From Branchiostoma lanceolatum (taxonomy: Eukaryota; Chordata; Leptocardii; Amphioxiformes; Branchiostomatidae): DNA of 64,000 bases. Under the pieces are notes generated by a model. The model did no database searches and was not told the origin of the DNA. It was given only the letters and a program-made list of their open reading frames with translations. The stretch is from positions 2,705,001 through 2,769,000 of the forward strand of contig NC_089731.1 of the NCBI RefSeq assembly GCF_035083965.1. Reading direction: 5' to 3'. The translations under genes and the position numbers were made by a program. Positions 1 through 9,671 of the stretch are shown piece by piece; within the stretch, counting starts at the first letter, position 1, and every line of letters starts with the position of its first letter.

Positions 1-366
1 ACAATACCGATAAACACATCGGAAAACAGCAGAAAACCGCTTTTCGACCATGTGATTACATTTTCCGTCCTACTTTTCTCGGCGGAATTGTAGCCCGTCG
101 ACCTGAGGGTGTCGGCCTACATACGAAATCGCAAAAAAACTCCGGTCCGAGACCTCAAGAAGCTAGTTCATGGATTAAACATGTGGGCAGTATGTCGAAG
201 TTGAGGGCCCCTTACATGTCTAGATGTCTTTTGTTTACATGTATGTCTCAGGGGCCTTCAACTTTAACATATTATCCACAATGCTTCTTGCTGTTCATGC
301 TTGAGCCTAATTGTAAACCCATATCCCATCAACAAAAATTAATATTCCTTCTGACTATTATTTGCT

Positions 367-663
367 AGCCAGTGCAATGGCCTTACGTGGGTAGAGTGTT
401 TGCCTTGCACACATTAGGTTGTGAGTTTGCCCCCCCACCGGGTCATACCAAAGACTCAAAATGATACATATGCATGCATGCTAGCTGCTTTCTCTGCTTA
501 GCACTCAGCATTTGGGAAAGAGTATGAAAGTTAAACACACACCACTAGCAGTGGACTAGCCCCCTGCTGTAGTGACCTGAACAAATGTGTGGCCCAAGGG
601 CTACAGAAAAGGAGATAGGCGCCACCCCTATGCGTCTTATCAAGACGTCTGGGATACTTTAAC
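367..663 (+). mobile_element. tRNA-derived SINE, family A, copy 1
   Basis: Pol III-type head with an A-box-like segment (tgggtagagtg near 398) and a damaged B-box-like segment (gtgagtttgcccc near 421). The body ends in ggcgccacccctatgcgtc and gacgtctgggatacttta. Nearly the same body occurs at 22303-22585 and, reversed, at 53030-53262, so this is a dispersed family. The copy sits about 250 bp upstream of the first recognisable exon of the partial gene at 914. Confidence 0.75.
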
Positions 664-913
664 TTACCGAGTAATATTTGCTAGAGATCCAGTAGAACAA
701 AGATCGTACCTTCATCAGATTCTATTCTCCATATCAAACTGGCACAAACTCTTAATTGTTGCCTATTTCTCTCTAAATCTTTTCTTTATTATAAAATATC
801 CATTGCAATCAACGTGCTTAGTACTGCTAAATGAGCTTCAACTGACATTAATTCTTAATTGAATTGAAAACACTGTCTTCATGTTCTTTTAATGTTATCC
901 TCTCTTCAATCAG

Positions 914-1811
914 AGTTCAGATTTCTACGACGAGCTGGAATACTTCAAGCGCATCAATGAAGAGATCAGCAGCCACTGCACCAGAACCATGGAGGAGCAC
1001 AAGAAAAAAACTAAACACAAGAAAAGGCAAAGGAAAAAGGAAACCCTGGTGATGCCGGCATCCAAGTGGAGTCCTGAGTTTGTGGTGGACTACACCTTCT
1101 GTTTCTACATAACACCAAAAAAGGTAAGGAATTTAAGGGCTGCAATCTTTCAAACTAACATTAGTAACAATGTAACATATCGAGAAGATATGTTACTAAT
1201 GTTAGTATGAAATCAATCACTGGATATTAGAGGTTCTTTTTTTCACAACCGGTAATTCTCAACTGCTGACGTAGCGGCGAGAAGCAGTACTCCAGTCAGA
1301 AGCTCTGAAGAAGGTGTCTGATAGAAACCGAAATGTCAGCAAGTAAGAAGCGACTGGTTGTCATGAAAAAGAAAACTCCAATCTTCTATGTTCTACCAAC
1401 CTGATGAAATTATTTTCCGAAAAAATCAATCACTGCTTAATAGATATAGTAGTCTAGATCTATGTTCATCACCTCTAGACTATGGCCTCTAATTTAGCTT
1501 TCCCGAAGTCTTATCATGATCAGTTAACATCACAACAATAACAAAATACCCACATTTAAAGAAAGTAGATCTCCATCAGTACCATAATTCTGATCTCTAG
1601 TTAGTTTCCTTTGTACAGTTACATGATTTGTTATTTCTTTAATTTGCAGACCATCACACTGGATGTTGTGATGAGGGGAGGAAGGAAATACACCAAGGAA
1701 GAGATGAGCTACGCGATAGTCGGTATAACTGAAAACCTTCAACGCATTCGCAAAGGACTACCGACTTATAATAGCAAGCATGATGCCAGGGTAGCTGGGA
1801 TTAAGATTTAA
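914..1811 (+). CDS. C-terminal two exons of an unrecognised protein (partial gene)
   Basis: Exon 914-1123 follows a cag acceptor and ends in aag|gtaagg. Exon 1650-1811 follows tttgcag and ends in TAA. Both are phase 0 and join to 123 residues. The first exon reads SSDFYDELEYFKRINEE, then a strongly basic stretch (KKKTKHKKRQRKK, a possible nuclear localisation or nucleic-acid contact), then WSPEFVVDYTFCFYITPKK. The second reads TITLDVVMRGG and ends GIKI. The codon pattern and splice signals look like a real gene. The 5' exons lie outside the window or were not found in 1-913. I do not recognise the family and assign no function. A poly(A) signal at 2477-2482 would close the transcript. Confidence 0.7.
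1155..1206. repeat. Short inverted repeat in the intron of the partial gene
   Basis: The arms ctaacattagtaac...atat and atatgttactaatgttag pair over about 18 bp, with an 8-nt insertion in the left arm and a short loop. It lies just inside the donor at 1124. Probably a mobile-element relic; no function is implied. Confidence 0.55.
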
Positions 1812-2500
1812 GTGGAACAGAAGCACTAGTGTAAGGAGCCATTCCTGGCCTATCCCCCGCCCCTGAGTAGCTCTCTAGATTTGGCCCAAGGAACAGTCAC
1901 AGATACTAGACAGGACCATCTTCATATGGCATGTGCTCTGTATTTTCTAGTCTGAACTGGTTCTATATGTGACCTCTCTTATTAATTACTGGATTGGTCT
2001 ATTCAGCCAGGAGGGGGCATCTACTCTACTATGGGCTCTTACACTAGCCTGGTCACCATTCTCCACAGGTGGGCCAGGAGTATTTTATACCGAGCCCAGT
2101 TTAGGTTTGCTGTGACCTATCCAGAAGTTGCTCTGATCTCTGCAACATTGTCATTGTCTGCCATCATGACTCTATTGACAGGTTCTGGATATCCAGGAAG
2201 ACGTAGTACTTCAGTGCAGCTTTTGGACAAGGAGCATGTTCTGGATACAACAGCTTGTATCTGGCAGCTGTCTTAAGTTTCTAGCCAGCCTTCCTAGCTA
2301 GTTATCGTCGCCCCTGGATCGCTGAAACCCCATAGAAAATTCCACGGTTTGTGGATTTAAAACCTCCTTGGTTTGTGCTAATGAACTGGGCAACACAGTT
2401 AGCACCAGAGAGATGGCAGCGAGCTCACAACCGTATCTATGGTTACCAGGCTACAGAAACACTAGATTAGAAGTTGAATAAAAAAGCTACTAGTATTCTA
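1812..2500 (+). other. Probable 3' UTR of the partial gene, with poly(A) signal
   Basis: No convincing exon follows the TAA at 1809-1811. A canonical AATAAA lies at 2477-2482, so the transcript probably ends near 2500. The frame at 2031-2276 lacks splice signals and homology that I can see, and is treated as UTR. Confidence 0.5.
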
Positions 2501-2994
2501 TTCTATATTAGGATAGGCTTGAATGGGTTATTTCTGTTCTGTGCAAAATTGTATGTATTGTGCATCTGTGAATAGTTTCAGCATGTGGGTTATTTCTATT
2601 TATTCATCTTTAGGGTAGTCCCTTCAGCTGACTCAGCAGCTGATTTCCAAGGGAGCCCTTACATACAGATAATAAATAAAGGTCATAAAATGATAATCAA
2701 ACATAGGAATAGTACAGAACAAACTCAATATAACAAACAATAGGTTATAACCTTCTCCCTGCTGCCTAACCCTGTAACCATTAGAAATTTTGTGCCAAAA
2801 GGCTATGATCAGGGAGAAGGTTACCAAGGCTGAGACTGTGCACAATAATCAAACAAAGGTCTTTAACCTGCCAATGTTCAATAGACATTCTGATACCTTC
2901 TTCATCAGAGTAAAACTGACGGTTTCTCATTTCCAAATTGCTGCTAGGTAGAACTGTAACAGTGGGGATCAACGTTCACTAACTGACCAGTCTA

Positions 2995-3120
2995 ACTTTT
3001 AGCCCAGTGGTTAGCATGTTGAATTCCCAAGCCGTGCAGATTGGGATCGGCGTGAGTTTGAATCCCGGGAGCGGCGTACTCGCCCCTTTGGGTTTACAGA
3101 ACAGTCAGAATCCAACCCAG
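2995..3120 (+). mobile_element. tRNA-like SINE head, family C
   Basis: The segment tagcccagtggttagcatg matches a pol III A box and gtgagtttgaatcccgg matches a B box, about 50 bp apart, as in a tRNA-derived SINE head. The sequence differs from families A and B in this window. It does not look like an intact tRNA gene: I could not fit acceptor-stem pairing or a CCA-ready end. Confidence 0.55.
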
Positions 3121-3753
3121 ATCTCTTTTTTTTATATTCGTAGCTGCATACTATAATTTCATTGTATTCTTTCGTCCTCCTATTTGCAGAGTGGACAAAA
3201 GGGACTAGGCAGCAATAATAGGTTTGCATACCAGGCTACGGTATTCACTTTCAGTGTTACATTTTTCTATGCTAAACTTTTCTATTATAAATAAAATGAA
3301 ATGAAATGCTCTGTTTTAAACTCCTGATGCAGCAATGCTACTGTTATTGTATCTGACCCTTACCTCTTCCCTCATGACCTCAATGAAAAGCGGCCTGCGT
3401 GCCGATTTGAGCTTATCATGAATAAACAAAGGTTCAAACAAACAAACAATAAACATACTGTTCTAGAGTAGTAGCATGGATGTAGAGAGATTGTTAATAG
3501 AGCTTTGCAACAGAACTGAGTCAGCTTACAGAAGTGATTTATGTGCCAGAGACTGTCATTCTCGTATAGCCTAGGGCTGTTTGCCATAGTCGGTGCTGTG
3601 GGGCTGTTGTGAATTAGGATTTTACCATGGTTAATACTGACTATAAATAGTTATTCATAAATCATTTTAGATCAGTGCTTTAAAGTTGTTAGATATTAGC
3701 AGTAGCTCAACTGTTATGCATGTAAGTTGCCATACATGTACATGTCGACATGT
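3121..3753. other. Gene-free stretch between SINE and LINE
   Basis: AT-rich, with scattered short frames only. No splice-flanked exon, RNA gene or clear repeat was recognised, apart from a short palindromic run (acatgtacatgt) just before the LINE. Confidence 0.5.
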
Positions 3754-6700
3754 ACATGTCGTGAGGGGTGTAGGGGGCTCTCAGTAGAGGTCTGTACCTC
3801 GGGTTTGCACACCGTACCATGGTTTTATACCGTGGGCTTGCACATCGTACCTTGGTCCGTTTCTTTGGTGCCTGTCTGCTGCACCCGACCGACCATCAGT
3901 AGGGTGGACAGGCACCACTGTACCTCACTCATCCCCTAAACTCTCACGTGCTGGCTCCAAGCGCCACACCCCGGTACACCGCTTCAGCAGGCGGGCAAAA
4001 CCACGTGAGGGGACCAGGACAAGGCCAGTCCTTAAAACCTACAGCTCTGTGATCGCCACAGCCGTCTTAGTCCGCTGAGCCACTGTGGAAGGATGCCGAG
4101 CCTAAAGAGTGCGGCTGGCTCCAACAGAAGTTGGTTGCGCGCACCAACCGTCACTATAAACCTACTGAGCGCAGGCGGGAAGGAAAGCCCTGCAGCGATG
4201 GAGAAGAGGCGAATTCGGCAGGTGTAGATGCACTGGGAGTCGCAGTCTCAACTCCGCATGTAGGCGGCTCGGACGTGATGGTCGTCTGCTTGCTGACCCG
4301 AGACAACAGCAGCATTCGGCAGCTGTCTGAGTGACCAAGCAGCCCTTATCAGGGACAGCGCTGCTTGCTCTAAACAGAGACGGACCTAGAAAAGGTGGTC
4401 CAAAAATCGCTTGTTTCGACCTAACCGGGTTGGCTCGCCGTGGCCAACGGTATCTCCACAAAGCGGCAAAACAAAAGGGAAGAAAACTACTAGTAGAACT
4501 ACTATGCTCAAAGTAGCATGCTGGAACGTACGCACAATGCAAGACTCTGAGGACAGCATGCAGAGACGCTCAGCTCTTGTTGCTAGAGAACTAGCCAGGC
4601 TTGACATTGACATAGCAGCAGTAAGTGAAGTTCGCTTTGCAGAGCAAGGTTGCCTGACGGAACATGGTGCGGGGTACACGCTCTACTGGTCTGGGAAAGG
4701 TAAAGATGAAAGACGCCTGTCTGGCGTGGGATTCATGATAAAGACTTCCATTGCCAAGAATCTCCAAAACCTCCCGGTCGGACATTCCGACCGCCTCATG
4801 TCCCTCCGACTACCGCTGCGTGGAGACAAGTTCGTCACCCTCATCAGTGCCTATGCACCTACACTTCAAGCAGATTCTCTAACAAAAGAGGCATTCTACT
4901 CAGAGCTGAGAAACCTCCTTCGTAAAGTTGACTTGACAGACAAAATTCTTGTCATGGGTGATTTTAACGCTAGAGTGGGCAGAGACTCAGATGTGTGGCC
5001 CGGGATACTTGGACGACATGGGGTGGGCAACTGTAACGATAACGGCCGACTCCTTCTGGAGCTGTGCGCAGAACAGGGCTTAAGCATCACAAACACCCTC
5101 TTTCAGCAAAAAGCACGGTTCAAGACGACATGGCGACACCCACGCTCCAAACATTGGCACCTTCTAGACTACATCCTGGTGCGCCAGAAGGATGTGCAAG
5201 ATGTACTACACACCCGTGTGATGCCTAGTGCAGACTGCTACACAGACCACAGGTTGGTGAGGGCTAAACTCCGACTGTGCACCAAACCACTTGTAAAGAG
5301 AAAGGGGCCTCAAGTAAAGAAGCTGCACGTCGGTAGGCTCATTGATCGCAAGTTAGAGTTCCAAACCAAACTGGATGAGCGCCTGAACGCCACCGCAAAT
5401 AGCAATGTTAACACATGTGGAGAGAACCCAGACCCAGAAACCCAATGGCAGAGGTTAAAACAAATCCTTCAGGACACAACAGTAGAAGTAGCGGGCTATG
5501 AAACCAGGAAGCATAGAGACTGGTTCGACGAGAGTGATGCCGAGATCCAAGACCTACTGCGGAAGAAACGCTCTTGCTACGAGAGAGTCCTTGCAAGGCC
5601 AGATGACCAGTCAGCCAAAACAGCCTACAGGAACTCGTGTCATACTGCTCGTAAAAAGCTGAGAGAATTGCAAGATAAATGGTGGACAGCTCTAGCAGAA
5701 GAGACTCAGAGTTACGCTGACACAGGAAACACCCGTGCATTCTATGAAGCACTACGAACAGTATTCGGCCCAACCCACCAGATACAAGCGCCCCTGCGCT
5801 CATCAGATGGCAGCAAGCTACTCACAGACAAGGAGTCCATACTACACCGCTGGACTGAGCACTATGGGAACCTGTTTGGAGACAAACACCAAGTGCAAGA
5901 AGAATCAATCAGGAAGATACCACAACAGGAGATAAAAACGGAGCTTGACATCCCTCCTTCTGAAGAAGAAGTGAAAGCAGCAATCGACAAGCTGAAATGC
6001 CACAAGGCTCCTGGAGTTGATGGTGTACCAGCGGAGGTGTACAAGCTGGGGGGCGACGCCCTGCTCACAGTTCTTACTGACTTGTTTCGGGACTGCTGGG
6101 AGAGAGGCATCGTACCACAGGATCTCCGTGATGCTGTCATCGTATCCCTGTACAAAAACAAGGGGGAAAAGTCTGCCTGCTCAAACTACAGGGGCATAAC
6201 ACTTCTGTCTATTGCTGGGAAGATCCTGGCTAGGGTCATCCTGGACCGACTCATCCCAACAGTTGCGGAGGAGAACCTACCAGAAAGCCAGTGTGGCTTT
6301 AGGGCGAATAGAGGCACAACAGACATGACTTTTGTCCTAAGACAAATCCAAGAGAAGTGTAGGGAGCAGAACATGGGACTATATGCTGCCTTTATAGATC
6401 TTACGAAGGCATTCGACACCGTCAGTCGCGATGGGATGTGGAGGATACTAGCAAGGCTTGGCTGCCCACCAAAACTCCTCCAAATCGTGCAGCAACTCCA
6501 CGAAGGACAAATGGGACAAGTCAAACACAAAGGTGATCTGTCAGATCCATTCCCCATTGAAAACGGCGTTAAGCAAGGATGCGTCCTGGCACCCACACTG
6601 TTTGCCATATTCTTTAGCATGATGTTAAGGGAAGCCAAGGAAGACCTCACAGAAGGAATCTACATCCGTTTCCGTACGGATGGGTGTGTTTTCAACCTCC

Positions 6701-7742
6701 GAAGACTCCTGGCCCGCACCAAAACCCTGGAAGCACTCATACTGGAACTGCTGTTTGCAGATGATTGTGCTCTCCTTGCCCACACGGAAGAAGCCCTTCA
6801 GAGAGCGGTCAACCGTTTTGCCGACGCGGCCAAGGCCTTTGGTCTCACCATAAGCCTAAAGAAAACAGAAGTGCTCCACCAGAAATCACCACATGGGACT
6901 TACCAGTCACCTTGCATAAGTATTGATGAGACACAGCTCAACACGGTAGAACATTTTACATATCTTGGGAGTGTTATTTCGAACGATGCTTCTGTTGCCA
7001 AAGACGTGGACAACCGACTCTCCAAAGCCAGCAGTGCATTTGGTCGCCTACAGAAGCGCGTGTGGAAGAGTCACTCTCTGCGCCTGGTAACCAAGATCCG
7101 GGTTTACAGAGCAGTGGTTGTCACTACCCTTCTCTACGGATCTGAAGCCTGGGTTCTGTACCGGAAACAAGTAAAGCTTCTGGAACGCTTCCATCAGCGA
7201 TGCCTTCGCTCCATCTTAGGCATCAAATGGCAAGACTACACAACCAACAACGAGGTGCTGAAGCGAGCCAACATCTCCAGCATGGAGGCCATGATCCTGT
7301 CAAGACAGCTTCGCTGGGCAGGTCACCTGTCACGCATGGACGATACCCGAATGCCTAAAACAGTTTTCTACGGCGAACTCTGCCAAGGTAAGAGAGACAG
7401 AGGTGCACCAAGGAAGCGCTTCAAAGATCAGCTGAAACAACACCTCAGAGTGGCTGACATCCCAGCAGCTAACTGGGAAAACAGTGCTGCACACCGTGCA
7501 AATTGGAGAACTCTTACCAAGCGGGGTGCAGAGAAATTCGAACTAGCCAGAAGGGAGCATGCAGAGGAGAGCCGAAGGAGGAGAAAGGCGGCTGCCCAGA
7601 ATCCACCAGCCCAGGCCCAGTTCATCTGCGAGAGATGCGGGCGAGCATGCCACTCCAGGATAGGACTGTTCAGCCATCAGAGGGCCTGCCCTTCCCACTA
7701 ATCCTCGACAACGGGGAATGAGCCAGAGAGAGAGACATGTCG
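3754..7742 (+). mobile_element. Near-complete APE-type non-LTR retrotransposon (LINE)
   Basis: Contains one uninterrupted endonuclease/reverse-transcriptase frame (4411-7701) with about 650 bp of GC-rich untranslated DNA in front. An 8-bp direct repeat acatgtcg occurs at 3754-3761 and at 7735-7742 and may be the target-site duplication. On that reading the element is about 3762-7734 and ends in a short GA-repeat tail, as many APE-type LINEs end in simple repeats. The boundaries are inferred from this one repeat. No separate ORF1 was recognised; a 67-codon frame at 4131-4334 is too weak to name. I do not assign a clade. Confidence 0.8.
4411..7701 (+). CDS. LINE endonuclease / reverse transcriptase polyprotein
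   Basis: A 1096-residue frame without stops. An internal Met at 4504 (residue 32) begins the usual endonuclease opening LKVACWNVRTMQD and may be the true start. The apurinic endonuclease domain spans about residues 32-290: GDFNARVG at 183-190, later LLDYILV and TDHRLV. The reverse transcriptase spans about 500-850: APGVDGVPAEVY, an AFIDLTKAFDTV palm motif, NGVKQGCVLAP and the catalytic FADD at 782-785. A thumb-like region carries RQLRWAGHLSRMDD. The C terminus has a C2HC finger (CERCGRAC...H...C) from residue 1073. It nicks DNA and reverse-transcribes its own RNA at the nick. All catalytic motifs are present and nothing is broken, so activity is possible; expression cannot be judged from sequence. 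Confidence 0.95.
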   Translation: MFRPNRVGSPWPTVSPQSGKTKGKKTTSRTTMLKVACWNVRTMQDSEDSMQRRSALVARELARLDIDIAAVSEVRFAEQGCLTEHGAGYTLYWSGKGKDERRLSGVGFMIKTSIAKNLQNLPVGHSDRLMSLRLPLRGDKFVTLISAYAPTLQADSLTKEAFYSELRNLLRKVDLTDKILVMGDFNARVGRDSDVWPGILGRHGVGNCNDNGRLLLELCAEQGLSITNTLFQQKARFKTTWRHPRSKHWHLLDYILVRQKDVQDVLHTRVMPSADCYTDHRLVRAKLRLCTKPLVKRKGPQVKKLHVGRLIDRKLEFQTKLDERLNATANSNVNTCGENPDPETQWQRLKQILQDTTVEVAGYETRKHRDWFDESDAEIQDLLRKKRSCYERVLARPDDQSAKTAYRNSCHTARKKLRELQDKWWTALAEETQSYADTGNTRAFYEALRTVFGPTHQIQAPLRSSDGSKLLTDKESILHRWTEHYGNLFGDKHQVQEESIRKIPQQEIKTELDIPPSEEEVKAAIDKLKCHKAPGVDGVPAEVYKLGGDALLTVLTDLFRDCWERGIVPQDLRDAVIVSLYKNKGEKSACSNYRGITLLSIAGKILARVILDRLIPTVAEENLPESQCGFRANRGTTDMTFVLRQIQEKCREQNMGLYAAFIDLTKAFDTVSRDGMWRILARLGCPPKLLQIVQQLHEGQMGQVKHKGDLSDPFPIENGVKQGCVLAPTLFAIFFSMMLREAKEDLTEGIYIRFRTDGCVFNLRRLLARTKTLEALILELLFADDCALLAHTEEALQRAVNRFADAAKAFGLTISLKKTEVLHQKSPHGTYQSPCISIDETQLNTVEHFTYLGSVISNDASVAKDVDNRLSKASSAFGRLQKRVWKSHSLRLVTKIRVYRAVVVTTLLYGSEAWVLYRKQVKLLERFHQRCLRSILGIKWQDYTTNNEVLKRANISSMEAMILSRQLRWAGHLSRMDDTRMPKTVFYGELCQGKRDRGAPRKRFKDQLKQHLRVADIPAANWENSAAHRANWRTLTKRGAEKFELARREHAEESRRRRKAAAQNPPAQAQFICERCGRACHSRIGLFSHQRACPSH

Positions 7743-9671
7743 TAAAATAAAGTTCTTCCTCTACGTCTTGTGACTTTTTTGTAACTTGACAAGAGCATGA
7801 GAACAGGGACAAGAAGTCAACAACAACCACATAAGAACTGCTAGAACAAGAAACAAGCTTCTCGACACTTCTTTCTTGTCTGTAAACGCCTATGTTGCTT
7901 CCCTACCTTGGCACGCGTTCCCGTTCCGTTAAGACGTCTGTGAAGACAACCTGGATGAGCGCGAAGTTCTAGTCCCACTCTCCTTGGCCTAGTCCCGCCC
8001 AGGAATGGATGACCCCAAGTTACCTTTGACCCCCTCGTTTCCAGGGTTGCTTCGATCTCATAACTACATGTATATCTGTTTAAAGTAAGGCCTGAAGATG
8101 AGGGATTCATATTTTCCGTTTAACGTCTTTATAGTAAAACAGTTATCTCCACAGATTTGTGTACATGTTTGTTTTATTATTTCTAACCGCTAGTCCAATC
8201 AAAGCCCTGGTCACGAGAGCGCCGGACTTGAGCATTACGCATGCGGACTGGAACGTAGGTAGAGACGAACTCCTCTTTATATTAGGGGTGTTTCTTTTTG
8301 TTTTCTTTCTTAAATCTCTGTGGAATAATATATACTTCAAAACATGTAAAAAATTCATAGTACAATTTAATATATTTAATATTTTTTATTTGTAAAATAT
8401 TCCATTTTTATCTATGCATGTATGGTTGTAACGATTTAGATTTAATATCTACCTTGCACTTTTCAAGATGTGGTGCAGTCCGCTTGCCTAGCCCTAATTT
8501 GCCGCCATATTGGAGAAAAGGTGTGTGGAAACAAATTTGTGTGTTTGCTTACTCCGATTTTTCTGCTCAGGAAAATATTTTTGATCCCGCAAATTTAGGT
8601 AACGATTCTCCAGGCATAGGAGAACTATATACTGTGCATATTTAGCGTCTAAATGTTTTTAAAATCTTGTTATTTAGTTGAAAACGCTCAGATCTGAAGT
8701 GTTGCATGTTACACGCATGAGGTCATGAGATCGGAATCTCCTGTCCCGGGATTTTCTACCTAAACTCTAAAGCTAACTAGAATATTAAGATAGTCGGCTT
8801 GGAGTGTCCGACATGTTAGATTTATGTTTAGTGGCGAACTGGGCACATGTGATTTTTCTTTGAAATATGCACATGGCGAAATACTCGTAAGAAATAAATC
8901 TTTGGGTGGATTATATGTGTAATACTTTTGGGGCGCCGTGAGGGGTTGGTACTACATGTTCTGTATCTATATAGCCGGTACAACCGGAGTTTTCTTATTA
9001 CCTTCTTTTTCCGTGGCACAGAAAATCTATGCTGGAAATAAACGACATACTCGTCCTCTCTTGAATCAAGCAGTCTAGTCACCCCGTGTGTATCGCATGA
9101 CATACATGTACTAGTTGTACCTGACCAATCATAATGTGACCCTACAAACACGTGACATCAGCAAAAAGCTGAATGCCTGGATAACTTGTGGTTATTACAT
9201 ATGTATTTTAAAGTTGTCGGCCCCTGGCAAATTATACCTAAAGACTGACCAGGGGCCTTTACCTTTGATTTGACACATTGCCCACAATGAATCATTACTG
9301 TGCATGAACTATCTTATTGGTCTTAAGTGCCAGGAACTTTATAGTCAAACATATTGCACTTGGGTAGATCTCTATAAACTAAAATTATAACATTTGGCTA
9401 GCCACAGATTGATTCTTATAATATTTCATACAGTATTCCTCTGCATTTAAGGTATATTGTTATGAATATTGTATTTTTATTGGTAGGTTATGTATTAGGT
9501 TAAGTTGCACATTGTAGAAATGAACTAAGTTATACTTAAGTATTTTAGTGAATCAGCTGCTACCAGCGAAAGTTGCCTCGGCTGACCCAGTGTAATGACT
9601 CACTTAATTGTTAATAAATACAAATACAAAACATTTGTTCCCTTAGTCGAACTCCACATCAACCAATCAGC
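7743..9671. promoter_or_regulatory. TDP-43 upstream region (5' UTR/promoter not resolved)
   Basis: No coding exon recognised. At about 8190-8265 there is a CCAAT-like motif (gtccaatcaaag) and, within 70 bp, an NRF1-like palindrome (cgcatgcgg) followed by acgtaggtag. This is a plausible promoter or 5' exon for TDP-43, about 1.4 kb upstream of its coding start. A GCCGCCATATTGG motif lies near 8500. All of this is inference; the transcription start cannot be placed. Confidence 0.25.

Noticed and set aside
2031-2276. 81-codon frame after the partial gene
   Set aside because: No acceptor or homology, and it lies between the stop codon and the poly(A) signal, so it is most simply 3' UTR.
2995-3085. 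Functional tRNA gene
   Set aside because: A and B boxes are present, but the acceptor and anticodon stems do not pair; it fits a SINE head better.
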